NCBI GenBank assembly: GCA_041752235.1
Contig: JBGSHM010000023.1
Span: 1-64,000, forward strand
From: SpSt-398 sp041752235
GTDB lineage: Bacteria; Bacteroidota; Bacteroidia; Chitinophagales; Chitinophagaceae
DNA length: 64,000 nt
Direction of reading: 5' to 3'
Part shown: in pieces, positions 35,767-44,215 of the stretch
Numbering within the stretch: the stretch's first letter is position 1
Layout of the letters: each line of letters opens with the position of its first letter
Translations under genes and position numbers: made by a program
The notes under the pieces: generated by a model
What the model was told of the DNA's origin: nothing
The model's input: the letters and a program-made list of their open reading frames with translations, nothing else
The model's database searches: none

Positions 35767-37124
35767 TAAACACTTGCTTCTACTTTCAACGGATTTGCAT
35801 ACCCCGCCAATCCATAATTTCTCTTCAAACAATCCGTCGGATTATCCACATGCCACTCAAACTCATCCCGGAAATGCCTGATCGCAGCAGCCACCGGCCA
35901 TGCAGCCGCATCTCCCAACGGACAGATCGTATTCCCTTCGATCTTACGTTGAATATCCCATAACAGATCAATATCACTTTTCTTTCCCTTACCCTTGTCA
36001 ATATTCAACAAGATCTTCTCCATCCAACCTGTTCCTTCACGGCAAGGACTACATTGCCCACAACTTTCATGGCGATAGAAACGGGCCAGCGTATAGGTAT
36101 GCTTAACCACACATTGATCTTCATCCATTACAATAAAACCACCTGAACCCATCATTGAACCGGTGGCAAAGCCACCATCCGAGAGGCTCTCATAGTTCAT
36201 ATACCTTGTTTCGCCTTTGGCAGTCTTTAATAATAAGTTCGCGGGTAAAATGGGTACCGAAGAACCACCTGGAATACAGGCCTTCAGCCTTTTCCCTTTG
36301 GCGATACCCCCACAGTATTCATCACTATAAATGAATTCCTCCACGCTGATCGTCATATCGATCTCATACACCCCGGGCTTATTAATATTACCGCAAGCGG
36401 AGATAAGTTTGGTCCCGGTGGAACGACCCACTCCGATCTTTGCATATTCCTCGCCGCCTTCATTGATGATAGGTACGACCGCGGCAATGGTCTCCACATT
36501 GTTCACCACGGTTGGACAATCCCACAATCCCTTTACGGCCGGGAAAGGGGGTTTGATCCGCGGATTACCCCTTTTACCTTCCAATGATTCAAGCAAGGCT
36601 GTTTCCTCACCACAGATATAGGCACCGGCACCTCTTTGAACATATATTTCACAATCAAATCCGGTTCCCAAAATATTTTTTCCCAACCAACCATTGTTTC
36701 GGGCTTCGGCGATCGCCTGCTCCAGAATGTCTACGATCCAGGCATACTCACCACGGATATAGATATAGGAACGATTGGATCCTAACGCAAAAGAAGAAAC
36801 GATCATTCCCTCGATCAACAAATGGGGAATGAATTCCATCAGGTAACGGTCTTTAAACGTACCCGGCTCACTCTCATCGGCATTCACCACCAGATAACGG
36901 GGAACTCCTTCCGGTTTAGCCAGAAAACTCCATTTCATACCAGTTGGGAAACCGGCTCCACCCCTACCCCGGAGTCCACTCTTCTTAACTTCCTCAGTCA
37001 CCGCATCCGGGTTCATCGTCTTCAACGCCTTCTCCACGCTACGGTACCCTCCTTCGCGGCGGTACACTTCGTAGCCCCGAATGCCTTCGACATGTGCTTT
37101 ATCCAGTAATAATTTTCGACCCAT
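35766..37124 (-). CDS. nuoF: NADH-quinone oxidoreductase subunit F
   Basis: The 452-residue subunit binds NADH and FMN and one 4Fe-4S cluster. It shows the nucleotide loop GRGGAGFPTGMKW near 50, the FMN region GAGAYICGEETALLESLEG near 165, and the cluster motif SCGQCSPCREGTGW near 345 with the fourth Cys in NTICPLGDAAAWP. I start at ATG 37124 (MGRKLLLDKAH); the ATG at 37154 adds ten residues without family support. Confidence 0.96.
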   Translation of the reverse strand: MGRKLLLDKAHVEGIRGYEVYRREGGYRSVEKALKTMNPDAVTEEVKKSGLRGRGGAGFPTGMKWSFLAKPEGVPRYLVVNADESEPGTFKDRYLMEFIPHLLIEGMIVSSFALGSNRSYIYIRGEYAWIVDILEQAIAEARNNGWLGKNILGTGFDCEIYVQRGAGAYICGEETALLESLEGKRGNPRIKPPFPAVKGLWDCPTVVNNVETIAAVVPIINEGGEEYAKIGVGRSTGTKLISACGNINKPGVYEIDMTISVEEFIYSDEYCGGIAKGKRLKACIPGGSSVPILPANLLLKTAKGETRYMNYESLSDGGFATGSMMGSGGFIVMDEDQCVVKHTYTLARFYRHESCGQCSPCREGTGWMEKILLNIDKGKGKKSDIDLLWDIQRKIEGNTICPLGDAAAWPVAAAIRHFRDEFEWHVDNPTDCLKRNYGLAGYANPLKVEASV

Positions 37125-37142
37125 TGTTATGGTTGTATTTTT

Positions 37143-37198
37143 TCTTGAGACCAATAGTTAAAAGCGATTAGCGATTAGCTTTTGGTCTTTAGCTTATA
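37143..37198. repeat. TTAGCGATTAGC-type spacer repeat upstream of nuoF
   Basis: Degenerate words like GTTAAAAGCGATTAGC, GATTAGCTTTTGG and CTTTAGCTTA fill the spacer between the NTF2-like gene stop and nuoF. They belong to the AGCTATTAGC family found elsewhere in this window. Confidence 0.5.
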
Positions 37199-37622
37199 CC
37201 TTGACGGCTTGTCTTGCCATTAATTTCCACTCCTTCTTTTGTTTTACCCAAACCAGCACGACCATCAACTTCAAGGGCCTTTGCTGATTATCCGCAGCTA
37301 ATTCGGTGGCCATCATCACATGACGGGTGACCGCCGTTGTCCCTTCAATCTGTACCTGAATCCCGTCTATCTGCAGGTCCTGGTATATTGTACGGTTACG
37401 CAGGATTCCCCGGATTGCCTCTGCCCTGTTCTCTACCTTTCCGCTGGAATGTCCATAAGAAACAACGGAACCAAATAATTTTTCCAATACCAGGCTATCC
37501 TTTGTACCAAAAACTGTCTGGTGCAAGAGCCGGGTATTTGCCAATATGCGAATCTCCTCTTTGTTCTGCGCGTTTCCGCTCAACAACAAGAACAAGGACA
37601 ATATGGTCAGTGGAATACGCAT
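37194..37622 (-). CDS. Exported NTF2-like (DUF4440-type) protein within the nuo operon
   Basis: This 142-residue protein has a signal peptide (hydrophobic stretch after MRIP, ending near NAQNK at residue 20) and an NTF2/SnoaL-like alpha+beta barrel. The pattern includes a first helix with ANTRLLHQ, a strand with VVSYGHSSGKVENRAEAI, and the closing strands LKLMVVLVWVKQKKEWKLMARQ. It sits between nuoE and nuoF on the same strand, overlapping the nuoE end by a few bases. No such protein is a complex I subunit. It may be a passenger or a periplasmic accessory; function is unknown. ATG 37628 is an alternative start two codons upstream. Confidence 0.8.
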   Translation of the reverse strand: MRIPLTILSLFLLLSGNAQNKEEIRILANTRLLHQTVFGTKDSLVLEKLFGSVVSYGHSSGKVENRAEAIRGILRNRTIYQDLQIDGIQVQIEGTTAVTRHVMMATELAADNQQRPLKLMVVLVWVKQKKEWKLMARQAVKV

Positions 37623-37624
37623 GG

Positions 37625-38122
37625 TCAATTTTGGGCGACGGTTAGTTTACTGCATTCTTCAATGAGCTGATCTACTTTCTCCCTGGTCAGGTGTTCGCGG
37701 TAATGTTTCCCCAATTGCATCATGGGGGCATAACCACAAGCTCCCAGACATTCTACGGTTTTCAGGGTAAACATACCATCCGCCGTGGTTTCACCCGGGC
37801 GGATACCCAGTTTTTCATAGATATAATCCACGATCCCGTCTGAGCCATTTAACATACAGGGACCGGTCTGGCAAACCTCAAAAAGATATTTACCTACTGG
37901 TTTTAAGTTGAACATGCTGTAAAAAGTGGCCACTTCATATACCTCAATCGGTTCCAGGGAAAGCAGGGAGGCCACATAGTCCATGGTATCGGAACTAAGC
38001 CAGCCACCGAATTCTTCCTGGGCCAGATGAAGCACGGGTATCAGCGCGCTTTTTTGCTTTCCTTCCGGATAGCGGGCGATGATCGTTTGTACTTCCTGTA
38101 ACTTATGTGCTGAAAATTGCAT
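37625..38122 (-). CDS. nuoE: NADH-quinone oxidoreductase subunit E
   Basis: The 165-residue thioredoxin-fold subunit binds the 2Fe-2S cluster N1a through CQTGPC near residue 85 and CLGACGYAPM near 125. The N-terminal helical domain contains KQKSALIPVLHLAQEEFGGWL. It precedes the NTF2-like gene, then nuoF. A 111-bp spacer with low-complexity repeat words separates it from nuoD. Confidence 0.96.
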   Translation of the reverse strand: MQFSAHKLQEVQTIIARYPEGKQKSALIPVLHLAQEEFGGWLSSDTMDYVASLLSLEPIEVYEVATFYSMFNLKPVGKYLFEVCQTGPCMLNGSDGIVDYIYEKLGIRPGETTADGMFTLKTVECLGACGYAPMMQLGKHYREHLTREKVDQLIEECSKLTVAQN

Positions 38123-38141
38123 GTTCGTTTACCTGTTTATT

Positions 38142-38225
38142 TTTTTACCGCCAGGTCGCTAAGTCGCCATGTTCGCTATTTTATCCTTGCGCCTCATCGC
38201 GCCATTGCGCCTTTGCGGTTAATTA
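38142..38225. repeat. GCGCCTTTGCGG-type spacer repeat between nuoD and nuoE
   Basis: Words such as ACCGCCAGGTCGC, TTGCGCCTCATCGCGCC and ATTGCGCCTTTGCGG fill the spacer; TACCGC at the left could pair with GCGGTTA at the right. It resembles the spacer at 35696-35766. Confidence 0.5.
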
Positions 38226-38233
38226 CTTCAAAA

Positions 38234-39454
38234 CTACGCGTCCATTTCCCCCGCGATCAAGTTCAAACTACTCAAGGTGATCACGGCATCACTTAACATT
38301 CCACCTTTCACCAATTCTTCAAACGATTGATAATACACAAAACAGGGCCGACGGAAATGCAGCCTGAATGGTGCGCGTCCGCCATCACTGATCAGGTAAA
38401 AGCCCAATTCTCCGTTTGCTCCTTCCACTGATTGATAAACCTCGCCTGAAGGCATCTCATTTTCTCCCATGATGATCTTGAAATGATAGATCAGGGCCTC
38501 CATTTTTGTGTACACATCTTTTTTCTCCGGGAGATAGTAGGCGGGTGCATCGGCATGATAAAGAGTGGCTTCTTCTCCTTTCAAATCCTGGATCTTACGC
38601 AGGGCCTGTTCGATAATGGAGAGCGACTCCCACATTTCCTGGTTCCGTACCTGCCAACGGTCAAAATTATCTCCGGTAGTACCGGTGGGTATGTTGAAAT
38701 CAAAATCTTCGTAGCTGCTATAGGGCGAATGAACCCGGACATCATAATCCACGCCGGCGGCACGAAGGTTGGGTCCGGTAAACCCGTAATTCAGGGCACG
38801 GTCAGCACCAATACCTCCTGAACCCTGTGTTCTTTCCATAAAGATGCGGTTACGCTCAAACAGGGAAATGAATTCTTTTAAAACGGCGGGGTATTCCTTC
38901 AGGAATTTATCGATCTTCTGGAAAGCGATATCATTGAAATCACGTTCGAAGCCACCGATACGTCCAATATTTGTCGTTAACCTGGATCCACAAACCTCTT
39001 CATAAATTTCATAGATCAATTCGCGGTATTGCATCACATACAGGAATCCGGTATAGGCTCCCGTATCCACGCCCACAATGGAATTACAGATCAGGTGATC
39101 GGCAATACGCGCCAATTCCATCACGATCACGCGCAGGTAATCCACCCGCTTGGGTGTTTTAACACCTAATAATTTTTCGCATGTCAGATGCCAGCCCATA
39201 TTGTTGATGGGGCTGCTGCAATAGTTCAACCGGTCGGTAAGGGGGGTGATCTGGTAGAGAGGTCTCCTTTCGGCGATCTTTTCAAAGGCCCGGTGGATAT
39301 ACCCTACTGTCTGCTCCGCAGAAACGACCCGTTCCCCATCCAGTTCCAGGATATTCTGAAACACACCATGGGTGGCCGGGTGGGTAGGCCCCAGGTTGAG
39401 GGTGATCGTCTGTTTTTCTATACTTCCTTCCGGAAGTTTAATATTGTGTGACAT
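38234..39454 (-). CDS. nuoD: NADH-quinone oxidoreductase subunit D
   Basis: The 406-residue 49-kDa-type subunit lines the quinone cavity with NuoB. Signatures are LGPTHPATHGVF near 21, GYIHRAFEKIAE near 46, DRLNYCSSPINNMG near 69, and the C-terminal segment SDGGRAPFRLHFRRPCF. NuoC and NuoD are separate genes here, unlike the fused form in enterobacteria. A spacer with AGCTATTAGC words separates it from nuoC. Confidence 0.97.
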   Translation of the reverse strand: MSHNIKLPEGSIEKQTITLNLGPTHPATHGVFQNILELDGERVVSAEQTVGYIHRAFEKIAERRPLYQITPLTDRLNYCSSPINNMGWHLTCEKLLGVKTPKRVDYLRVIVMELARIADHLICNSIVGVDTGAYTGFLYVMQYRELIYEIYEEVCGSRLTTNIGRIGGFERDFNDIAFQKIDKFLKEYPAVLKEFISLFERNRIFMERTQGSGGIGADRALNYGFTGPNLRAAGVDYDVRVHSPYSSYEDFDFNIPTGTTGDNFDRWQVRNQEMWESLSIIEQALRKIQDLKGEEATLYHADAPAYYLPEKKDVYTKMEALIYHFKIIMGENEMPSGEVYQSVEGANGELGFYLISDGGRAPFRLHFRRPCFVYYQSFEELVKGGMLSDAVITLSSLNLIAGEMDA

Positions 39455-39463
39455 TGGTTCTAT

Positions 39464-39505
39464 TAGGTGCTAATGGCTAAAGGCTGTTAGCTATTAGCTT
39501 TTAGT
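39464..39505. repeat. TTAGCTATTAGCTTTTAG spacer repeat between nuoC and nuoD
   Basis: Words GCTAATGGCTAAAGGC and GTTAGCTATTAGC are partly self-complementary and belong to the AGCTATTAGC family. It is the fourth nuo spacer in the window with this word set. Confidence 0.5.
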
Positions 39506-40008
39506 TATCGTCCGAACATATCATCATCCTTATCTCTTCTTGTCTGGTCTTCCAGCGGGTACTCTTTTCGTAAAGGGAAATAATCCATTTCATCCACATT
39601 CAAAATGCGTTTCAGGTTGGGGTGCCCAACAAAACGGATCCCAAAGAAATCATAGGTCTCACGCTCCATCCAATTCGCGGAAGAGAATAAACCTGTTGCA
39701 GTATACACATCCGGCTGATCGATGGAGGTATACACCCGAAACCGAATACGCACATTCTCTACCAGGTTATGTAAGTGATAGACCACCGCCAATTCCTCTC
39801 CGGTTCTGTCGGGATAATGCACCCCGGTCAGATCGGTCAGAAAACGAAAACCGAGATCAGCCTCATCATGTAAAAAATTAAGCACCTTCAGGTTGATCTC
39901 CTTGGGTGCTTCAATGCTGAGCATGCCATAAGATTCCTCCATCGAGGTGATCTGCTCGCCAAACTTCTCCGTTAGTCTTGATTTGATATGATCTGTGGTC
40001 AAACCCAT
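39505..40008 (-). CDS. nuoC: NADH-quinone oxidoreductase subunit C
   Basis: The 167-residue 30-kDa-type subunit has the family signature ASANWMERETYDFFGIRFVGHPNLKRIL in the form SSANWMERETYDFFGI near residue 108, and the end FPLRKEYPLEDQTRRDKDD. It supports the connection of the peripheral arm to NuoD. It follows nuoB by 12 bp. Confidence 0.95.
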   Translation of the reverse strand: MGLTTDHIKSRLTEKFGEQITSMEESYGMLSIEAPKEINLKVLNFLHDEADLGFRFLTDLTGVHYPDRTGEELAVVYHLHNLVENVRIRFRVYTSIDQPDVYTATGLFSSANWMERETYDFFGIRFVGHPNLKRILNVDEMDYFPLRKEYPLEDQTRRDKDDDMFGR

Positions 40009-40020
40009 GATTTTAAATTA

Positions 40021-40602
40021 TCACATTATCCCATAGCTTCCCAGCAGCGCTTTGTATTCATCGCTGTTGCGTCGGCGAATGCTTTCATTGCCCACCAGGT
40101 CCTGTATCCGCATGAACCCGTCAATAATGGCTTCGGGTCTGGGCGGGCATCCAGGCACATATACATCAACAGGTACAACCTGATCGATGCCTTGTAATAC
40201 GGAATAGGTATCAAAAATTCCTCCGCTGGAGGCACAGGCGCCTACGGCCAGTACCCAGCGTGGTTCTGCCATTTGAAGGTAAACCTGCTTCACGACCGGT
40301 CCCATTTTTTTGGCGATGGTGCCCATCACCATCAGAAGGTCGCACTGGCGGGGAGAGAATCCCACACGTTCTGCCCCAAACCGGGCCAGATCATAGTGCG
40401 AAGCCATGGTGGCCATGAATTCGATCCCGCAGCAGGAGGTGGCAAAAGGCAGGGGCCAGATGGAATTCTTCCGGGCCAGACCGACCACATCGCTCAGTTT
40501 AGCGGCAAAAAATCCCTCTCCCTGGTACCCATCCGGCATGTTAACCACGGAGATATCCGATTCCAGTTTTTTGGGAAGAATATTATATGATACAGGACGC
40601 AT
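40021..40602 (-). CDS. nuoB: NADH-quinone oxidoreductase subunit B
   Basis: The 193-residue subunit holds the terminal 4Fe-4S cluster N2 that reduces quinone. The tandem cysteines are in FATSCCGIEFMA near 57, with other ligands in GACASSGGIFD near 121 and VPGCPPRPEAIIDG near 150. The N-terminal extension is short. It is preceded by a 112-bp spacer after nuoA. Confidence 0.96.
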   Translation of the reverse strand: MRPVSYNILPKKLESDISVVNMPDGYQGEGFFAAKLSDVVGLARKNSIWPLPFATSCCGIEFMATMASHYDLARFGAERVGFSPRQCDLLMVMGTIAKKMGPVVKQVYLQMAEPRWVLAVGACASSGGIFDTYSVLQGIDQVVPVDVYVPGCPPRPEAIIDGFMRIQDLVGNESIRRRNSDEYKALLGSYGIM

Positions 40603-40714
40603 TGGCGAAATTTTGAGTGAATCAAACCTTACTTTGTTCTAAACCTTTCATTATTAACAGCCATGAAGGCTCCTGGTTCGGGAAATCACCAGGAATTCCG
40701 TTTTTGGCTACCTG

Positions 40715-41125
40715 TTAGTCCTCCCATTTCAGCGCACCCCTCTTCACGATATATATGAATCCGCAGAGGAAGAATCCTATAAACATCAATACAGCGTAAA
40801 AACCCTGCCATCCCAGCGCTTTCAGATTAACGGCATAAGGATAGAAAAAGATGACCTCTACATCAAACAACACAAAGAGGATGGCAACGAGGAAATACTT
40901 GATCGCCATGGGTTGGCGTGCTTCTCCATGCGACTCAATACCACTGGTAAAGGTCTGAAGTTTATCGGCCGTTTTGCGGCGGGGGCCCAGCATATGGGTG
41001 GCCCAGAGCAAAAATCCGATCAGGCCTACTACAATGCCCATTTGAAGGGCCACGGGTATATAACTTCCGGTGGTATTGATACCCAATAAGTAAGCAGAAA
41101 AATGGGTTGGTAGATCGTTAAGCAT
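40715..41125 (-). CDS. nuoA: NADH-quinone oxidoreductase subunit A
   Basis: The 136-residue membrane subunit has three helices and the conserved loop KLQTFTSGIESHGEARQPMAIKYFLVAILFVLFDVEVIFFYPYA with the essential Glu/Asp. I start at ATG 41125 (MLNDLPTHF). A TATTTTTG -7 box lies at 41149-41156 between this ATG and an upstream in-frame ATG at 41215, which would translate the terminator of the previous gene. It is the first gene of the 14-subunit nuo operon. Confidence 0.95.
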   Translation of the reverse strand: MLNDLPTHFSAYLLGINTTGSYIPVALQMGIVVGLIGFLLWATHMLGPRRKTADKLQTFTSGIESHGEARQPMAIKYFLVAILFVLFDVEVIFFYPYAVNLKALGWQGFYAVLMFIGFFLCGFIYIVKRGALKWED

Positions 41126-41148
41126 AATTAATCCAGGTGATCGGGTAG

Positions 41149-41156
41149 CAAAAATA
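41149..41156 (-). promoter_or_regulatory. Bacteroidota -7 box for the nuo operon
   Basis: TATTTTTG on the minus strand fits TAnnTTTG. It lies 23 bp before the nuoA ATG and just after the terminator of the TPR gene, predicting a leader of about 15-18 nt. Confidence 0.55.
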
Positions 41157-41180
41157 AGGCAGGGGTAGGAAAATACCATA

Positions 41181-41222
41181 AAAACAAAAAAGCCAATGGG
41201 CACAAAAGGCGCCACTGGCTTT
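41181..41222 (-). terminator. Rho-independent terminator between the TPR gene and nuoA
   Basis: The arms AGCCAGTGG and CCATTGGCT form a 9-bp stem with one G-U pair, read on the minus strand, followed by a T-run TTTTTTGTTTTT. It separates the TPR/PstS/TonB cluster from the nuo operon. Confidence 0.8.
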
Positions 41223-41243
41223 CAGCTATGAAGAGATACACTT

Positions 41244-42932
41244 CTATTTGTTACGTGGCCCGGAGCCTGATCCACCGGGACGGGCTGCGGCACCGTTGCC
41301 TATGGACTTCTTGATCAATTCAACATTCTTACGAATATTCTCATTGGTGGGATCCAGGAAGAGGAATTTTTCCAGGTATTCCACCGCTTTGGGTAAATCT
41401 TTTCCGGTCTCTGAATTCACATGGTAGGTAGCCAATACGGCCAGCGTTTGCATGATCGAGGACTTGTTTTTCACTGAATCCTTATAGAGGACTTCCAGCA
41501 ATTTCACCCCGGTTTTGGCAAAATCACCCATAACCATAGCGGTATCACTGGCTCTTTCCGCATTATATTTCCACTGCCAGCCATAGGTCTCCTCAGGCCA
41601 GTTTTCGGCATATTTTCCAAACATTTCGATGGCCTTGGGGTAATTGCCGCAGAAATAATACTCCAGACCTGGGTCAAATACATCGCGTTGGTTCGGAGCC
41701 GGGGTCAATTTGTAGGCCTCGTAGTATAATTCGGCCGCTTTGCAACGGTTCTTAGCCTTTTTGAAGACATCAGCTCCTTCTTTGAGGGAGGCAATTTTCC
41801 CCTGAATGGAAGTATCCAGTTTCACGCCTTCCAGGATGGCATTAAATGCTTGTTCTTCCTGTCCGGGTATGTTCAGGTACACCAGGGCTTTTAACTTATA
41901 GTCTTCCGAAATATGGTTCTCAACCTTTTCTTTGGCAAAATAGGTATCTACATACTCTTTAGCTCCCACCGTATCCCCTTTTCCAACGAGGCTGTAAGCG
42001 ATCATCTTATAAACTTTGGCCTTCATTTCGGGGTCACCGGCATTGATCATCGCTTTTGCATCGGCGATGGCCTCATCAAATTCCTTTTTTGCGTAGTGTG
42101 TTTGCACTTTGAAATAGGAATTATTGATATCCGGATCGGCATTCTGCTGAAATTTCTGCGCATATTCCTCGGCACGGTCATAGTTCCCGGTACCCAGGAA
42201 ATAATAATACAGATCATAATAGGCCGGGGCAAATGTTGGATCTGCATCCACGGCATTGTTCATATGTTCCGACCAAACGATCCAGTTCTTTTGTGTTTCA
42301 AAAAGTTTGGCGGTACGGTAATGCCCGATCGCAAATTTGGCGTTGAGTTTCACCGCATTCTGGTAAGCCTGGTAAGCTTCTCCACCGGCCTGACCGGGGA
42401 AGGCTTTACGAAAGGCATTACCCAGATTGAGGAAAATATCAGGGTTCTTTGATTCCTTGGAAACAGCTTCTTTCAACCGCTCGATGGCATAAGGCAGATC
42501 GCCATATTTGGCATCTGTATTGGCACGGCCAATGGCATTCAGGATCTCAGGATCGTTCCCTTTCTTTTTATTGGCGGTCATCGTCAGGGCTGTTTCAAAG
42601 CGTTGACGGGCTTCATTGGTCTTTGACTGATCATACAGCTCCGCATGTCCCATCCCTACCAGGATCATAGGCGCATTGCCATTGGTCCCCAGGGTTTTTT
42701 CATACAGGGCTTTTGCACCGGCTATATCTTCGGTTTGGATCAGGGTTTGACCCATCCAGTATATAGCATCCAGGTTATTTGGATTGGCGGCGATCATTTT
42801 TTCAAAAACGGCTTTCGCACTCTTAAAGCGTTGCTTGTACAGATCATCGATCCCTTCTTGCAGGTTCTGGGCCCCGAGGCCAGTGATCCCCAAGATTCCC
42901 ACGATAAGGAGTACTAATTGTTTTCTCTTCAT
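41244..42932 (-). CDS. Secreted or periplasmic tetratricopeptide repeat protein
   Basis: The 562-residue protein starts with a signal peptide (KRKQLVLLIVGILGITGLGA) and continues as tandem TPR helices for nearly its whole length, for example NPNNLDAIYWMGQTLIQ near 51, DPTFAPAYYDLYYYFLGTGN near 232, and DPTNENIRKNVELIKKS near the end. A Gly-rich tail ends the protein. TPR arrays bind partner proteins. It is the last gene of the TonB/PstS-like cluster, 43 bp after the PstS-like gene, so a role in the same envelope machine is likely but unproven. Confidence 0.88.
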   Translation of the reverse strand: MKRKQLVLLIVGILGITGLGAQNLQEGIDDLYKQRFKSAKAVFEKMIAANPNNLDAIYWMGQTLIQTEDIAGAKALYEKTLGTNGNAPMILVGMGHAELYDQSKTNEARQRFETALTMTANKKKGNDPEILNAIGRANTDAKYGDLPYAIERLKEAVSKESKNPDIFLNLGNAFRKAFPGQAGGEAYQAYQNAVKLNAKFAIGHYRTAKLFETQKNWIVWSEHMNNAVDADPTFAPAYYDLYYYFLGTGNYDRAEEYAQKFQQNADPDINNSYFKVQTHYAKKEFDEAIADAKAMINAGDPEMKAKVYKMIAYSLVGKGDTVGAKEYVDTYFAKEKVENHISEDYKLKALVYLNIPGQEEQAFNAILEGVKLDTSIQGKIASLKEGADVFKKAKNRCKAAELYYEAYKLTPAPNQRDVFDPGLEYYFCGNYPKAIEMFGKYAENWPEETYGWQWKYNAERASDTAMVMGDFAKTGVKLLEVLYKDSVKNKSSIMQTLAVLATYHVNSETGKDLPKAVEYLEKFLFLDPTNENIRKNVELIKKSIGNGAAARPGGSGSGPRNK

Positions 42933-42975
42933 TGCTTTAAAATTTCAAAATTTAGAAGTGTATAAAAATAGCTAT

Positions 42976-43938
42976 TTATTGTTCACGAACAGCGGCTTTG
43001 CGAATCCTAAATTGCATTTTTGCCGGAAGCAAATAGGCCCTTCTGAATATCAACTGCCCCGGCTCTCCCAACATAAAGTCCGCAAAACCATGCCCTAATC
43101 CATTGTGTGTCTCCTTCAAAATATATACAATCCGGCGGGTCATCGGATACCTGCCGGCGTAAATATTTGCCTGCCAGGGTTTTATAAAATCAGTCGAATC
43201 ATCCCGGCTTTGGAGAAGGGCCATATCCACTTTTGTCAAAAAACTTTCTTGTTTTGGGTCTTCCGGGTTTCCTACCCAGCTAACCCCCAGGAACCCGATC
43301 GCATCCTTTGTTCTTGAAACATATTCGATCACTTGTTCGCTGGTATTGGCGGCTACCGCTTGTTTGGTCAGCGAATCGCCTCTCAACACTGAATCGATGA
43401 TAAAACTGATCGTACTGGTTGCACGGAGGCCATCAAATACCGGGATTAAATTTTTCTTAAATTTCCCTGTGAGCACTTGTTTGAGTTCTCCCATGGTGAA
43501 TCGCTTGAATTCTGAATCGGGATGAACGATCACAGCTACGGCATCAAAGGCCATGGTCATTTGCGTGGTCACCACTTGCAGTGAATCGATGATCATTTGT
43601 TTTTCTGCCGGGGAAATGGCCCTCGCAACAATGACCATCCGCACACTGTCATTCATCAGGTCTTCCAGGCAAGCCGCTTCCGGCTTGTATTGTACATTGA
43701 TCTTTTTAGCTGAGTTGGCCGAGTTGTCTGATTCAAATACCAGGATATGCGAATCGATAACGGGTTTAAAGGATTCATCCACACTGATCGTGATCGTACC
43801 TGATTTACGGGTATCCGTGGGAAGCGGTTTTGTTTTTTGCCCGGTATTATCCCCGCAGGAGGAAGTGAACCCGCTCAACAGGAAGAGATAGGCCATCCAC
43901 CGGCTTCCAATTGCCTGATATGTTTGCCATCCTCGCAT
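42976..43938 (-). CDS. PstS-like substrate-binding lipoprotein
   Basis: The 320-residue protein has a lipobox-like FLLSGFTSSC with Cys28 as the probable lipidated residue, and the periplasmic binding fold of phosphate-binding PstS: GTITISVDESFKPVIDS, the middle segment FDAVAVIVHPDSEFKRFTMGELKQVLTG, and YPMTRRIVYILKE. No pstCAB genes are near. In this phylum such PstS-like proteins recur beside TonB and TPR genes, suggesting an envelope function rather than classical phosphate import. An internal ATG at 43896 is an alternative start that still includes the lipobox. Confidence 0.87.
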   Translation of the reverse strand: MRGWQTYQAIGSRWMAYLFLLSGFTSSCGDNTGQKTKPLPTDTRKSGTITISVDESFKPVIDSHILVFESDNSANSAKKINVQYKPEAACLEDLMNDSVRMVIVARAISPAEKQMIIDSLQVVTTQMTMAFDAVAVIVHPDSEFKRFTMGELKQVLTGKFKKNLIPVFDGLRATSTISFIIDSVLRGDSLTKQAVAANTSEQVIEYVSRTKDAIGFLGVSWVGNPEDPKQESFLTKVDMALLQSRDDSTDFIKPWQANIYAGRYPMTRRIVYILKETHNGLGHGFADFMLGEPGQLIFRRAYLLPAKMQFRIRKAAVREQ

Positions 43939-43940
43939 TG

Positions 43941-44168
43941 CTATCTTTTTTGGGTAATTCCCCGGTAAAGGCGAAAGCCGCCATACAAGATAGCGGCAAC
44001 ACCGAATATACTGGCCAACATGGGATCGTCATCCAATCGTCCCCCAAAACTTAGATTCAATTGTTTACGAAAGAGAAAGGCCAATCCCAAGACAGTCCAC
44101 AAAAGACCCATTACATAATTATAAATGGTCTGCGGGGAGAGGCCGGATCTGTTTTTTTCTTTTTCCAC
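43941..44168 (-). CDS. Small two-helix membrane protein
   Basis: This 75-residue protein has two predicted membrane helices, about residues 15-34 (YNYVMGLLWTVLGLAFLF) and 50-66 (ASIFGVAAILYGGFRLY), with charged ends. I do not recognise a family. It lies 2 bp upstream of the PstS-like gene and 47 bp downstream of tonB, so it is part of the cluster. Confidence 0.8.
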   Translation of the reverse strand: MEKEKNRSGLSPQTIYNYVMGLLWTVLGLAFLFRKQLNLSFGGRLDDDPMLASIFGVAAILYGGFRLYRGITQKR

Positions 44169-44215
44169 TGATCAGATTCAGATTTATTTACGAAGGTTGG
44201 AAAGATAAATAAAAA

